From Photobacterium damselae (lineage in GTDB: Bacteria > Pseudomonadota > Gammaproteobacteria > Enterobacterales > Vibrionaceae), in contig NZ_PYOG01000029.1 in NCBI RefSeq assembly GCF_003026815.1, positions 1-48,582 on the forward strand: a DNA stretch of 48,582 nucleotides, given 5' to 3'. The position numbers were made by a program, and so were the translations under genes. The notes under the pieces are model-generated. The model ran no database searches and had not been told where the DNA came from. It saw nothing but the letters and a program-made list of their open reading frames with translations. Shown here one piece after another: positions 9,105-18,400 of this stretch (the first letter of the stretch is position 1; every line of letters starts with the position of its first letter).

Positions 9105-9465
9105 TGAGTCAGTGGATGATTTTTGCCGAGGAATGGGGCTTGAAGCGGTGGACTTCTCGTCAGCAGGACGTGTTCAACTGAGCTTTGAGCAAAGCGGCAC
9201 TCTGCATATCGAGAAGCATCAGGACTGCCTGTTTCTTATGCTTGCGAAAACGCTGCCTTGGCACCAGTCGAATGAGCCTATTAAAAAGGCGTTGAGTTTT
9301 TGCCATGCAGGTCAAGGTTGGCCATTCCTCATTAAGACCGGGTTACTGGATGAACAGACACTGGTCTTCTCTGCACAAATTGAAGGGGATGAAGTGACCT
9401 TACCAACCATCGAGCAAGCGTTCGCTCTACAGGTTCGTTTACATAAAGAGGTGGCGGGTTCATGA
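9091..9465 (+). CDS. sycN: SycN, gatekeeper chaperone
   Basis: A 124-residue protein with the small class I T3SS chaperone fold signature: an N-terminal helix, then beta-strand-rich sequence around FEQSGTLHIEKHQDCLFLML. In Ysc systems SycN and YscB form a heterodimer that holds YopN in a secretable state. Position between tyeA and yscX matches Vibrio, Aeromonas, Pseudomonas (Pcr2) and Yersinia. It overlaps yscX by 4 bases. Confidence 0.9.
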   Translation: MNWIDESVDDFCRGMGLEAVDFSSAGRVQLSFEQSGTLHIEKHQDCLFLMLAKTLPWHQSNEPIKKALSFCHAGQGWPFLIKTGLLDEQTLVFSAQIEGDEVTLPTIEQAFALQVRLHKEVAGS

Positions 9466-9839
9466 GTCGCATTAGTACGCTAAACGTTGGTATTGAAGGA
9501 TTTACTCACGTTTCGCTTGAGCAAGTTGAAAACGGCTTCCCACAGCGTTTTCAGCTGTTGCCTGATGGTCAAGCCATTGCGACTCACCTAGAGAAACTGT
9601 ACGAGCTTCGTCCCTCTGAGCAGTACTTGATGTCACTGGCCAGGCCGAAGTTGACGCATTTGGAACTACTTCGCCCAGACAAGTACCGTCAACAGTTTGA
9701 TACCACTCAGCAGCGGCTTCAGGAATTGGCGCAGAAAAATGGTTCGCACGCGCTCAATCAGGCATTGGAAACACTGCAAAGTACCAAATTGGACCAACGT
9801 TATCTCACCATGGCGTTAAATCTACTGATTCAGGTTTAA
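9462..9839 (+). CDS. yscX: YscX, early secreted export component
   Basis: A 125-residue protein of the YscX/Pcr3 family. Family members are needed for needle assembly, are themselves exported, and bind YscY and SctV. Recognised from gene order, size and the C-terminal helix pattern (LDQRYLTMALNLLIQV). The start overlaps sycN by 4 bases. Confidence 0.88.
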   Translation: MSRISTLNVGIEGFTHVSLEQVENGFPQRFQLLPDGQAIATHLEKLYELRPSEQYLMSLARPKLTHLELLRPDKYRQQFDTTQQRLQELAQKNGSHALNQALETLQSTKLDQRYLTMALNLLIQV

Positions 9840-9844
9840 GCCCC

Positions 9845-10171
9845 ATGTTGCAAACGAAAGACGTGGAACTGTTGCTTATCCACGCTGCACTCCAAGTTCA
9901 ATATCAAAAGCCGGAACAGGCGATTACCTTGCTTGATGCACTGCTGGAAATCGAACCTCAGCATCAAGAAGTTCGCCAAACATTAGCAGTGGCATGCCTG
10001 AATTCAGGTCGATACACACGTTCAATCGAGCTGTGCGAAAGCTTATTGAAAACCGAACATTCAAATAAAGCGGGTTTGTGGTTTTGCCTGAGCCAAGCTC
10101 GCTGGAAACAACAGGATGTTGAAGGTGCACGCCACGCACATCGACGTTATCTACAATCTCTAAATAATTAA
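9845..10171 (+). CDS. yscY: YscY, TPR chaperone of YscX
   Basis: A 108-residue helical protein with TPR-like repeats ([20 protein letters not shown] and [20 protein letters not shown]), matching the YscY/Pcr4 family that chaperones YscX. It ends 4 bases before sctV and is probably translationally linked to it. Confidence 0.88.
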   Translation: MLQTKDVELLLIHAALQVQYQKPEQAITLLDALLEIEPQHQEVRQTLAVACLNSGRYTRSIELCESLLKTEHSNKAGLWFCLSQARWKQQDVEGARHAHRRYLQSLNN

Positions 10172-10175
10172 TCAA

Positions 10176-12299
10176 ATGAATAAGTTGAAGTTGATCGATA
10201 TTCTAAATAAAGCCGGACAGCGTAAAGACATCATGCTTGCCGTGATGCTACTTGCGATCGTCTTTATGATGATCTTGCCTCTACCTACGGCACTAGTGGA
10301 CGTTTTGATCGGTACCAACATGAGTATTGCGGTCGTCTTATTGATGTTGGCTATCTACATCACCACACCGCTAGAATTCTCTGCATTCCCAGCCGTGCTT
10401 TTGATCACTACTTTGTTTCGCTTGTCGCTTTCTATTACGACAACGCGACTTATCCTGCTGCAAGGCGATGCAGGTCAGATCGTATACACCTTTGGTAACT
10501 TCGTGGTCGGTGGTAACTTAGTGGTCGGTATTGTTGTTTTCCTGATCATCACCATTGTTCAATTTATGGTGATCACCAAAGGCTCTGAAAGGGTTGCGGA
10601 AGTCGGCGCTCGATTCTCTCTTGATGCGATGCCGGGTAAGCAGATGAGTATCGACGGCGATATGCGCGCTGGGGTTATTGATGTTCATGAGGCGCGTCAC
10701 CGCCGTTCATTGATCGAAAAAGAAAGCCAAATGTATGGCTCGATGGATGGTGCGATGAAGTTCGTGAAAGGCGACTCAATCGCGGGCCTGATTATCATCG
10801 TGGTAAACATTCTAGGTGGTGTCACCATCGGTGTGACTCAAAAGGGCATGTCTGCCTCTGAGGCTCTTGAATTGTTCTCAATCCTGACCGTCGGTGATGG
10901 TCTGGTTTCGCAGATCCCGGCACTGTTTATCGCTATCACGGCCGGCATCATCGTTACCCGTGTTTCAAACGAGGATTCTTCTGACTTAGGCTCAGATATT
11001 GGTGGTCAGGTGACTGCTCAGCCAAGAGCTTTGTTGGTTGGTGGCGTTCTGCTTATTTTGTTTGCTCTTATTCCGGGCTTCCCGAAGGTTACCTTCCTGA
11101 TTCTTGCCGCGATTGTTGGCGGTGGTGGCTTCTTCTTGTTCTACCAACAGAAAAAACAAAGCGAATCCGACAGTTCTGACTTGCCTAGCTTTGTCGCCCA
11201 AGGTGCTGGTTCGCCAGCGGCTAAACCTAATAGACCGACATCATCTCGTAATAGCAAAGGCAAGCTGGGTGAGCAAGAAGAGTTTGCGATGACAGTACCG
11301 CTGCTCATCGACTTGGATTCTCGCTTACAAGAGAGCCTAGAAGCTGTGGCATTAAATGATGAGCTCGCACGAGTCAGACGCGCGCTGTACCTCGATCTAG
11401 GTGTGCCATTCCCGGGCATTCACTTACGATTTAATGAAGGGATGAGCAATGGTGAATACTTGATTCAATTGCAAGAAGTACCGGTTGCTCGCGGTCGAAT
11501 TGAAAGCGAAAAAATGCTGGTAACAGAGGGCAATGAGCAGATCGATTTGCTGGGTGTGCCTTACGAAAACGATGACGATTTTCTGCCGGGCATTGTGAGT
11601 ATTTGGGTTGACCACAGTCACCGAGAAAAATTGCAAAACAGCCATGTGGGCTTTTTGACTCCCGACTGCATTCTGACTTACCACCTGTCTCACGTACTGA
11701 AAGAGTACGCGCAAGACTTTATCGGTATTCAAGAGACCCGTTACTTGCTTGAACAAATGGAAGGCAGCTACTCCGAATTAGTGAAAGAAGCGCAACGTAT
11801 TGTGCCTCTACAAAAGATGACGGAAATCCTGCAACGCCTCGTTTCTGAAGATATTTCTATTCGTAACTTACGTGTGATCTTAGAAGCAATGGTTGAGTGG
11901 GGGCAGAAAGAGAAAGACGTGGTTCAACTGACGGAATACATCCGTTCCAGCTTGAAACGCTACATCTGTTACAAGTATGCCAGCGGTCAAAATATGCTGC
12001 CTGCGTACCTGTTGGATCAGAGCTTGGAAGATACGATCCGTAACGGAATTCGCCAGACTTCGGCGGGCAGCTACTTAGCGCTTGACCCTTCTGTGACTCA
12101 ACAGTTTGTCAGCGACGTTAAGCAAACTATCGGTGATTTGAGTCGCATGCCAAATAAACCTGTGCTGGTGGTGTCGATGGACGTGCGTCGTTACGTACGT
12201 AAATTGATTGAATCTGAATACTACGAACTGCCAGTGTTGTCGTTCCAAGAACTGACGCAGCAAATCAATATTCAACCTCTGGGAAGGGTAGGAATGTAA
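10176..12299 (+). CDS. sctV: T3SS export gate protein SctV (YscV/LcrD/VcrD)
   Basis: A 707-residue FHIPEP-family protein. About eight transmembrane helices occupy residues 1-330. The conserved cytoplasmic loop [20 protein letters not shown] lies between helices, and a large C-terminal cytosolic domain begins near residue 370 and forms the nonameric export ring that receives chaperone-substrate complexes. All regions are present and the length is normal. The stop codon overlaps the lcrR start (TAATG). Confidence 0.98.
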   Translation: MNKLKLIDILNKAGQRKDIMLAVMLLAIVFMMILPLPTALVDVLIGTNMSIAVVLLMLAIYITTPLEFSAFPAVLLITTLFRLSLSITTTRLILLQGDAGQIVYTFGNFVVGGNLVVGIVVFLIITIVQFMVITKGSERVAEVGARFSLDAMPGKQMSIDGDMRAGVIDVHEARHRRSLIEKESQMYGSMDGAMKFVKGDSIAGLIIIVVNILGGVTIGVTQKGMSASEALELFSILTVGDGLVSQIPALFIAITAGIIVTRVSNEDSSDLGSDIGGQVTAQPRALLVGGVLLILFALIPGFPKVTFLILAAIVGGGGFFLFYQQKKQSESDSSDLPSFVAQGAGSPAAKPNRPTSSRNSKGKLGEQEEFAMTVPLLIDLDSRLQESLEAVALNDELARVRRALYLDLGVPFPGIHLRFNEGMSNGEYLIQLQEVPVARGRIESEKMLVTEGNEQIDLLGVPYENDDDFLPGIVSIWVDHSHREKLQNSHVGFLTPDCILTYHLSHVLKEYAQDFIGIQETRYLLEQMEGSYSELVKEAQRIVPLQKMTEILQRLVSEDISIRNLRVILEAMVEWGQKEKDVVQLTEYIRSSLKRYICYKYASGQNMLPAYLLDQSLEDTIRNGIRQTSAGSYLALDPSVTQQFVSDVKQTIGDLSRMPNKPVLVVSMDVRRYVRKLIESEYYELPVLSFQELTQQINIQPLGRVGM

Positions 12300-12763
12300 T
12301 GGCGTGTGAACTCGCTCAGTCTTTAATGGCGTCAGGAGTCGAAGTGACGCCTTACTTTTGGCAGAAAAGCACCATCTTGCTCGGGCAACGATACGAGTGC
12401 GACGGTATGGAGCTGGTATTCCGAGTAGAAGAAGGTGAAATCATCATCGTACTGCTGCGAAGAGTCAGCCCTAATCAAGGTTTGAGCAATCCTTTCTCTG
12501 CACTGTTTTTACTCGCAGAACACACGATCCGATTGTACCCACTCGATTGGAGCATTCGCGGCAACGTTGACGTATTGCGAGGCAGCAATATGAGTAGCCA
12601 AAGATTAGCGCAGTTCTATTTAAGAGCCTGTGGGGCGAGCCACGATGAACAAGAAGATTGGTACTTTTTGCGCCTCAGTGATTACCGCCCACTTAAAAAG
12701 AGAAGAAGTAAAAACTCTCGACTGTTACTGACCGCATCCAAGAGATGCTTCGCTTTAAGATAG
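12299..12763 (+). CDS. lcrR: LcrR-family T3SS protein
   Basis: A 154-residue protein located between sctV and lcrG, as LcrR/PcrR/VcrR are in Yersinia, Pseudomonas and Vibrio. It has a beta-rich core (MELVFRVEEGEIIIVLLRRV) and a very basic tail (PLKKRRSKNSRLL). LcrR is needed for export of LcrG in Yersinia; its exact biochemical role is unclear. The identification rests mainly on position and size. Confidence 0.82.
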   Translation: MACELAQSLMASGVEVTPYFWQKSTILLGQRYECDGMELVFRVEEGEIIIVLLRRVSPNQGLSNPFSALFLLAEHTIRLYPLDWSIRGNVDVLRGSNMSSQRLAQFYLRACGASHDEQEDWYFLRLSDYRPLKKRRSKNSRLLLTASKRCFALR

Positions 12764-12771
12764 GTATCAAG

Positions 12772-13062
12772 ATGAAGCAACCCTTTACCGAAACCATTGA
12801 AAAATCAGAACTTGCTATCCGTAATGCGGAAGATAGAACTGATGTCTTCAATGAATTACTTGAAGGATTAGGCGTTGGTCCAGTAGCAGGCAATATTCTG
12901 CTCGATGGGTTAAATGCTTCGCCCCAATTGATGAAACAAGCAGAGCATGAACTGCTTGAAGAAGTACAACGCCGCAGACAACAACAGCATCAAGTGCAAG
13001 CCACGAGTACCAAAGACTCTAGGCGCAAGCGACCAACAATGATGCGTGGCATGGTGATCTAG
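12772..13062 (+). CDS. lcrG: LcrG-family tip-protein chaperone/regulator
   Basis: A 96-residue protein when started at the ATG at 12772; an in-frame ATG at 12745 would overlap lcrR and is less likely. It has the charged N-terminal helix that binds the tip protein and a Gln/Arg-rich, basic C-terminal part (EVQRRRQQQHQVQ). LcrG holds LcrV in the cytosol and blocks secretion until contact. It sits directly before lcrV. Confidence 0.87.
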   Translation: MKQPFTETIEKSELAIRNAEDRTDVFNELLEGLGVGPVAGNILLDGLNASPQLMKQAEHELLEEVQRRRQQQHQVQATSTKDSRRKRPTMMRGMVI

Positions 13063-13072
13063 AGGTTTTTAA

Positions 13073-14899
13073 ATGACGGATATGACAACCATGAACTCTG
13101 TATCTGGAGTTCTAAATACAGCAACGAATCGTGACTATCAAGCCTCTTTCCAGCAGCGTTTGGTAGAGACTCTTTCTCCAATTCTAGGCGATTCCGATGC
13201 AGCTCAATTAGAGTCTTTGATTCGCCAATTACCAATGGTAGTTGGGCGCACCGAACAAGACAGTTTGGATCTATATGCAGATTCATTACGCACGCTGCTA
13301 GAAAAGCAAGCCGCCTTTACGGGGACTGCTGCCGCTGAAACAGCTGCGCATTGGATGCAGTTACTGCAACACCAAGCGGTGAATGGTCAGATTGCGCCTC
13401 AAGACGTAATGACTGGCGTAAACAACACGCTCGCGCATCAATTCCAGTCTTGGTTCGATAAGCAATTAAAAGATACGGTCGACAGCTCGCTTCCAACAGA
13501 TTTTATCAATGAGTTTCGTTTAGGCAGCCAAAGCACCCAAGCGCAGCAAATTGCAGCCCTAGATGCGAGCGCGCTTACAGCCGCGACAGCAGAGGTCAGC
13601 AAATTTGTAGACGCTCTTGCGCAGCAAATGAGCTCTAGCGAAGTCCGTGATAGTGCGATTTCATTTTTACGCAATGCTTTTCGTAATCTAGTCTCGGTAG
13701 ACGTCAACGGGCTCAAGAACTCGGACTACTTGCTAACGCAAGAAAGCTTCAGTGCAGCGGTTACAGCTCAACTGGTTGCTTCTTTGGACAGCGTAGATAT
13801 CAAGTTAAGTAAAAGTGACGCAGATGTTTTGGCAGGCAAGATTGCTTGGATTCCTGGTATGTCTAAACAGGAGCTTAACGACGCATTAAATGATCTTGCA
13901 AAACAAGTGAAAGGTCAGTTCGCAAACAGTTATACCGCTGGCGGTAAAGATGAATTACAAGCCGCACTTGATACTGTGGTAAACGAACTCAATAACTCCC
14001 CAAATGAGATAACACTTTCAAGTTTGTTATCTAGCATTGCGGTAAGCCTTGTGAACACTCAAGTCGATGCGTTTTACGGCGGCTTGGAAGATGTTCAAGT
14101 TACTCAAGCAACGCCAGATCAGGTTGCTCTGATCAAGCAAAGCACAGCGAGGGACATCACGCTGCTTTTCGAAAAAATAGTTGCTAGACAAGATAGTGGT
14201 ACAGATTTCACTTCTCGTCATAAAAAAATGCTGGAAAACCTGGATGCGCTAAAGATTCGCTTAAGCAAAATTACAAAGGAAGAAAAAGACAACAAAGCAG
14301 TTAATGCTGAGCATGCGTTAACGGCTCGCGATCTTCTATCTGTGATTGAATCTAGTATTGGCGACCGCTTTGATGAACGTGTGCTGTTTGCCTTAAACGA
14401 GCGTCGCGTTAACCGACTTGAGAAACGAAATGAACAGAAACAAGTGCTAGAAGAATTGACTATTAGATTGAAGTTTTTCGGTGTTGTTCAGTCTCGGATA
14501 CACTCGTTTCAAAGTAGAGATGCTAGTTACGATCCATTTGGAGTGGAGGGTAGATTTAAGGCGTCAGATTTTAATTATAGCAATGATAATGAGTTCAAAG
14601 CTTCTCCCGAGTATAAATATTTATCGAAAAATAAGATAGAGAAGCACGGGGATTTTTTGAGAAAGGAAGGTCTTACTGTACCGTATGATGTTTCTTATCA
14701 AGATACAAAAGATAATAAAAAATTATCAAATTTTTCCAGCTCTGTCAGCGATAAATCCAAGTTGCTTAACGATGAAGTACAAATCAAAACCACTGAGCTG
14801 AACGACACCAGTTCTCAATACAACTCTACCGTTGAAGCTATGAACAAATTTGTTCAGAAGTACCACAGTATTTTACAAGAAATCTTACGAGCGATTTAA
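13073..14899 (+). CDS. lcrV: T3SS needle-tip protein LcrV/VcrV (SctA), long Vibrio form
   Basis: At 608 residues this is nearly twice the length of Yersinia LcrV and matches the long VcrV form of Vibrio T3SS1 as I recall it. The needle tip protein is built around two long helices: one near residues 430-480 (FALNERRVNRLEKRNEQKQV) and one at the C-terminus (NSTVEAMNKFVQKYHSILQE). Between them residues ~466-562 are encoded by a strikingly AT-rich stretch rich in Lys, Asn, Asp and Ser, unlike the rest of the gene. It lies in the lcrG-V-H-yopB-D translocator operon, and the frame is intact. Confidence 0.93.
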   Translation: MTDMTTMNSVSGVLNTATNRDYQASFQQRLVETLSPILGDSDAAQLESLIRQLPMVVGRTEQDSLDLYADSLRTLLEKQAAFTGTAAAETAAHWMQLLQHQAVNGQIAPQDVMTGVNNTLAHQFQSWFDKQLKDTVDSSLPTDFINEFRLGSQSTQAQQIAALDASALTAATAEVSKFVDALAQQMSSSEVRDSAISFLRNAFRNLVSVDVNGLKNSDYLLTQESFSAAVTAQLVASLDSVDIKLSKSDADVLAGKIAWIPGMSKQELNDALNDLAKQVKGQFANSYTAGGKDELQAALDTVVNELNNSPNEITLSSLLSSIAVSLVNTQVDAFYGGLEDVQVTQATPDQVALIKQSTARDITLLFEKIVARQDSGTDFTSRHKKMLENLDALKIRLSKITKEEKDNKAVNAEHALTARDLLSVIESSIGDRFDERVLFALNERRVNRLEKRNEQKQVLEELTIRLKFFGVVQSRIHSFQSRDASYDPFGVEGRFKASDFNYSNDNEFKASPEYKYLSKNKIEKHGDFLRKEGLTVPYDVSYQDTKDNKKLSNFSSSVSDKSKLLNDEVQIKTTELNDTSSQYNSTVEAMNKFVQKYHSILQEILRAI

Positions 14900-14911
14900 G
14901 GATAAACAACA

Positions 14912-15403
14912 ATGACTACACAAAACGCGGCAACTGACCCATCTCAAATGCAAGCAGAGGAGCTACTTTCGTTTCTAGAGGATGGAGGAACGTTAAAAAT
15001 GCTGCACGACGTATCAGCAGACACTATCGAGCACATTTATGCGGTTGGCTACAACTTTTTCCAATCAGGCAAGGTAGAGCAAGCCGCTAAGGTTTTCCAA
15101 CTACTTAGCATGCTTGATCATTACCAAGCGCGCTTTTTTATTGGTTTGGGAGCCGCTCGTCAGGAACTGAGTGAGTACCTGCAGGCGATTGATGCCTACA
15201 GCTACGCTGCGCTTGTGGATATTAATGATCCACGCCCACCTTTCCACTCTGCAGAATGTCACCTTAAGCTTGAGCAATTGACAGAAGCAGAGAGTGGGTT
15301 TTACAGCGCGAAGGAGATGTCTGCCGGGAAATCAGAGTATGCAGACTTGCATCAACGAGCAGACATCATGTTAGAAGCGGTGAGAAACAAAAGGAGTAAC
15401 TAG
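14912..15403 (+). CDS. lcrH: translocator chaperone LcrH/SycD (VcrH)
   Basis: A 163-residue class II chaperone with three TPR units (IYAVGYNFFQSGKVEQAAKV; FIGLGAARQELSEYLQAIDA; PFHSAECHLKLEQLTEAESG). It binds the hydrophobic translocators YopB and YopD and prevents their premature interaction. It lies 12 bases after lcrV and 3 bases before yopB. Confidence 0.95.
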   Translation: MTTQNAATDPSQMQAEELLSFLEDGGTLKMLHDVSADTIEHIYAVGYNFFQSGKVEQAAKVFQLLSMLDHYQARFFIGLGAARQELSEYLQAIDAYSYAALVDINDPRPPFHSAECHLKLEQLTEAESGFYSAKEMSAGKSEYADLHQRADIMLEAVRNKRSN

Positions 15404-15406
15404 AAT

Positions 15407-16528
15407 ATGAATTATATTGCACCTGACCGCACTCAGAGTCAGGTATACACACCTGACTCTGACCAAACTACGTTAGACAAGGTAACGAAGACCGCATCTC
15501 ATGCGTCACCTTCTGTAACCGTTGAAAACGTAAAAAGTAAAGATGCTGAAGCATTGAACATTGGTAAAACTAAAGTTCAGCTTGATGCACCTAATGCCGC
15601 AGTAAGTGATAAGGTTAATGAACTTACGCTGAAAGCCATGGCTAAGCTACAAAAAATCGTAGACTCGATTGCCAAGGTTTTGTATGCGGTTGCCGACAAT
15701 ACGGGCTCACTAGCAGTGAGAATCATCGCAGGTTCTGTGGATGATTTTGAAGTAGAGCTGGCTGCAATCACAGACAAACTGAAGAGCGCTCAAAACGAGC
15801 TTAGAATTCAGGAAGTGAAAGTAGCGAAAGCGAAGCACGAGCAAGAAATGGCAGAAAACCAAGAGAAGATCAAAGAGTCTGAATCTGCGGCAAAAGAAGC
15901 TCAGAAGTCTGGCTTAGCGGCTAAGATCTTCGGTTGGATTAGTGCCGTAGCTTCGATAATTATTGGCTCTATTATGGTTGCTACAGGCATTGGTGCAGTA
16001 GCTGGGGCGTTAATGATTGCAGGCGGTATTCTTGGTGTTGTAAGTGCAACTATTCAAGAGCCCGCTGTACAAGACGCGATGAAAGAAGCTGGCATCAATA
16101 TCGATGCTTTACAGAAAGCGATAATGGCTTTTGAAATTGCAGTCGCTGTCATTGGAGCAGTAGTAACTGTTGGTGCATTCTTCTCGGCTAGTATAGCGAA
16201 AATTGCAGAAATGGGTTCTAAGACCGCAACAATGACAACTCGAGTCATCAACCTTACCACTGAATCTATTGATATTGCTATTAATACTGGTAAAGGAATA
16301 ACTGACTCTATTAACTCTAAAAAAAGTGCGAATGTCGCAACTATTCAAGCAGAGATTACTAATTTAAAATCAAGTATGACTCTTAGCCAAGCGGTTCTCG
16401 ACAAGCTTAAAGAAGAGATCGCTAAGCTGATAGAAGATTTTCAAGAGTTGATGAGTGTCATCATGCAGATGATTCAGGCGAAAGGTGAAACGCTGCAAGC
16501 GGTGATGAGCCGTCCAGCAACAGTTTAA
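15407..16528 (+). CDS. yopB: major translocator YopB/VopB (SctE)
   Basis: A 373-residue pore-forming translocator. It has a polar N-terminus, a coiled-coil region at about residues 120-165, and two long hydrophobic helices (about 173-215, IFGWISAVASIIIGSIMVAT, and 240-270, FEIAVAVIGAVVTVGAFFSA) joined by a short loop, then an amphipathic C-terminal helix. With YopD it forms the pore in the host membrane. Frame intact. Confidence 0.95.
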   Translation: MNYIAPDRTQSQVYTPDSDQTTLDKVTKTASHASPSVTVENVKSKDAEALNIGKTKVQLDAPNAAVSDKVNELTLKAMAKLQKIVDSIAKVLYAVADNTGSLAVRIIAGSVDDFEVELAAITDKLKSAQNELRIQEVKVAKAKHEQEMAENQEKIKESESAAKEAQKSGLAAKIFGWISAVASIIIGSIMVATGIGAVAGALMIAGGILGVVSATIQEPAVQDAMKEAGINIDALQKAIMAFEIAVAVIGAVVTVGAFFSASIAKIAEMGSKTATMTTRVINLTTESIDIAINTGKGITDSINSKKSANVATIQAEITNLKSSMTLSQAVLDKLKEEIAKLIEDFQELMSVIMQMIQAKGETLQAVMSRPATV

Positions 16529-16537
16529 GGAGCGTTT

Positions 16538-17398
16538 ATGTTAGATAAAATTGGCAATACTGGACGTACAGATCTTTACGGTTTGGGCGAGTTAGACAAA
16601 AGCACTAAGGCTGAAAAAGCGCCTGAGACGAAAACGGAAGCTGCGGCAATTCGTGGTAACGGTGAGGCTACAGTCTCAGGCCCTAAACATTACCAATTGG
16701 ATGGTCCAAAAGCACCTGCAATCGGCGATCAAGCTAGAGTAGTTGAAAAGCTGATGAGCGCATTGGCGCCGACTGTGAATCTGCTAATGCAGACGACAGA
16801 AAAAGCTCTAAACGGTGAGCAGGTCATTAAATCTCCATCGGAGGTTGTTTCACAATCACTATCGCTGCTTACACTGCTTTACCAAGTGTCTAAGCTAAGC
16901 CGTGAGCAGCAAGTACTGCAACGTGAAATTGCCGTTGAAGCAAACGTAGCAAGCCTTAAGAGCCAAGCAGAAGAGTTGAACAACTCAGCCAAAGCGATGA
17001 TCGCGATGGCGGTTATCTCAGGTGTGCTTGCAGGTATTACCGCAATCGTTGGTGTAGTTGGTTCAATGAAAGCAGGTAAGTACATTAAGCAAGAAGCTGC
17101 TGGTAGCGCGATCGCCGCAAATAAGTTTCAAAAGCAAATGGCTACTAATAACGCTGTAAACACGGTTATTCAAGCTATCGGGCAAATGGCAAATTCAGCT
17201 GCAAACGTAGAGCAAACTAAAGCTCAGGCTCGTAGTAAAGAAGACGAAATTCTAGCGACACACGCACAAGCATCTAAACAGAAAGCAGACGAAAACGTCG
17301 GCTTCCAAGAAGGGTTGCTAAAAGAGTTGCGTGAGCTGTTCCGCTCAATTTCTGATAGCCAAAATCAAGCATGGCGTGCATCTATCCCAACGGTATAG
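16538..17398 (+). CDS. yopD: minor translocator YopD/VopD (SctB)
   Basis: A 286-residue protein with a single central hydrophobic helix (about residues 148-172, MIAMAVISGVLAGITAIVGV) and a C-terminal amphipathic region, as in YopD. It partners YopB in the translocon. It is the last gene of the operon; the terminator hairpin at 17418-17442 follows its stop, and IS6 copy 2 begins 2 bases after the terminator. Confidence 0.95.
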   Translation: MLDKIGNTGRTDLYGLGELDKSTKAEKAPETKTEAAAIRGNGEATVSGPKHYQLDGPKAPAIGDQARVVEKLMSALAPTVNLLMQTTEKALNGEQVIKSPSEVVSQSLSLLTLLYQVSKLSREQQVLQREIAVEANVASLKSQAEELNNSAKAMIAMAVISGVLAGITAIVGVVGSMKAGKYIKQEAAGSAIAANKFQKQMATNNAVNTVIQAIGQMANSAANVEQTKAQARSKEDEILATHAQASKQKADENVGFQEGLLKELRELFRSISDSQNQAWRASIPTV

Positions 17399-17417
17399 GT
17401 TTGCTATCAATTATCAA

Positions 17418-17442
17418 GGCGCTGGGAATACAGCGCCTTTTT
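17418..17442 (+). terminator. intrinsic terminator after yopD
   Basis: GGCGCTG and CAGCGCC form a 7-bp GC-rich stem with a 6-base loop, followed by five T. It closes the sctW-yopD operon directly before the IS6 copy. Confidence 0.88.
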
Positions 17443-17444
17443 GG

Positions 17445-18249
17445 GGTTCTGTCGCAAAGTTTATGTAAGGCGTAAGCGTGTCGAATTTCGGACACTATTA
17501 TGCTATGAGCGCGTAAAATCACTCCCATACAGGCAAGCTTAGCTCGCCAACTTGACCTCGTTTGATTTGCGTCCAAACTTCTTGACCTGACATAGTGGCA
17601 CTTGCTCCCTCAACAGATTTCCAACCAAGAGCCTGATACATCTTTTGTTTAATTGGCCTATGCTTTGCTCAACTATATTGTTGAGGTATTTCACGTCGAT
17701 TATTTCTATTAAGTTCAGCATGAAAACGACACTTTTCTATAATTTGACGTTTATATGATGAAGAGCTCGAGCATTAGCGCCACTTTTATCAATAACAACT
17801 TGATCTGGCAATCCATTTGTTCGAATAGCCTTTCGTAGAAAGGCTTGAGCGGATTTTTCATCTCGTGTTTGACTAAGATAAAAATCTACAATATCACCGT
17901 ATTTATCGACTGCCCGATAGTAATACCACCATTTCCCGTTGATTTTGATGTAAGTCTCGTCCATCCGCCATGAACTTGATACATAGTGTTTGCTCGTTCG
18001 TGCATTTTGCTCAATTAAGGGAGCAAAACGAATGACCCAACGATTCATGGTGGCATGATCGACTCGAATTTCTCTTTCAGCAAAAATTTCTTCGATGTCA
18101 CAGAAACTGAGTTTGTACGCTACATAGTAGCGTATGGCTTGAAGGATTATGTCAGATGGAAAATGATAACCAGTAAATTGCATAAAAGTTTAAAGTCAGT
18201 AATTAGAGTTCTCAACTGCTCTCTGGTTCCCTAACTTTGCAACAGAACC
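17445..18249 (-). mobile_element. IS6-family insertion sequence, copy 2, full length but inactive
   Basis: An 805-bp element with ends GGTTCTGTCGCAAAGTT (left) and AACTTTGCAACAGAACC (right). It lies in the opposite orientation to copy 1. It occupies the yopD-exsD junction, which in Vibrio and Aeromonas relatives holds exsC, exsE, exsB and exsA. No target duplication is visible (CTTTTTGG on the left, CACCGTGA on the right). That is expected if the element arrived or acted through an IS6-type adjacent deletion. Confidence 0.9.
17498..18183 (-). pseudogene. IS6-family transposase with nonsense codon and frameshift
   Basis: The reading frame starts MQFTGYHFPSDIILQ and is open for 148 codons, through the first catalytic Asp (MDETYIKING) and VVIDKSGANA. 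A TAG then replaces the TGG codon found in the other copies after NVKL. Further on one base is missing near VEQS (reads VEQSIGQL instead of VEQSHRPIK). Two separate lesions mean no active transposase is made. Confidence 0.88.
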
Positions 18250-18270
18250 CACCGTGAAATGTCTGACGAC

Positions 18271-18322
18271 TAAAATTTTCTGACTAATTTTGAAAGGCAT
18301 CAACTGGCGTAAACTCTATTAT
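18271..18322 (+). promoter_or_regulatory. ExsA-like promoter of the exsD-sctL operon
   Basis: TAAAATTTTCTGACTAAT is followed by TTGAAA at 18290-18295, a 21-bp spacer and TATTAT at 18317-18322. This is the same architecture as the sctW promoter. It lies just 21 bases inside the right end of IS6 copy 2, so the promoter survived whatever event removed the upstream genes. The ExsA assignment is inference. Confidence 0.62.
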
Positions 18323-18400
18323 GCTCAGCGCAACAACGAACAACACTATTACCTCTACTTCCTTATGGATTGTTCGAAGTAGATGCGGAGAACAACACCA

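Noticed and set aside
841..17443. CCTTTTTG-like bases after IS6 copy 1 and before copy 2, suggesting a shared 8-bp target duplication of a compound transposon.
   Set aside because: The two matches are out of register by one base relative to the element ends. The copy 2 one is simply the T-run of the yopD terminator, so it is treated as coincidence.
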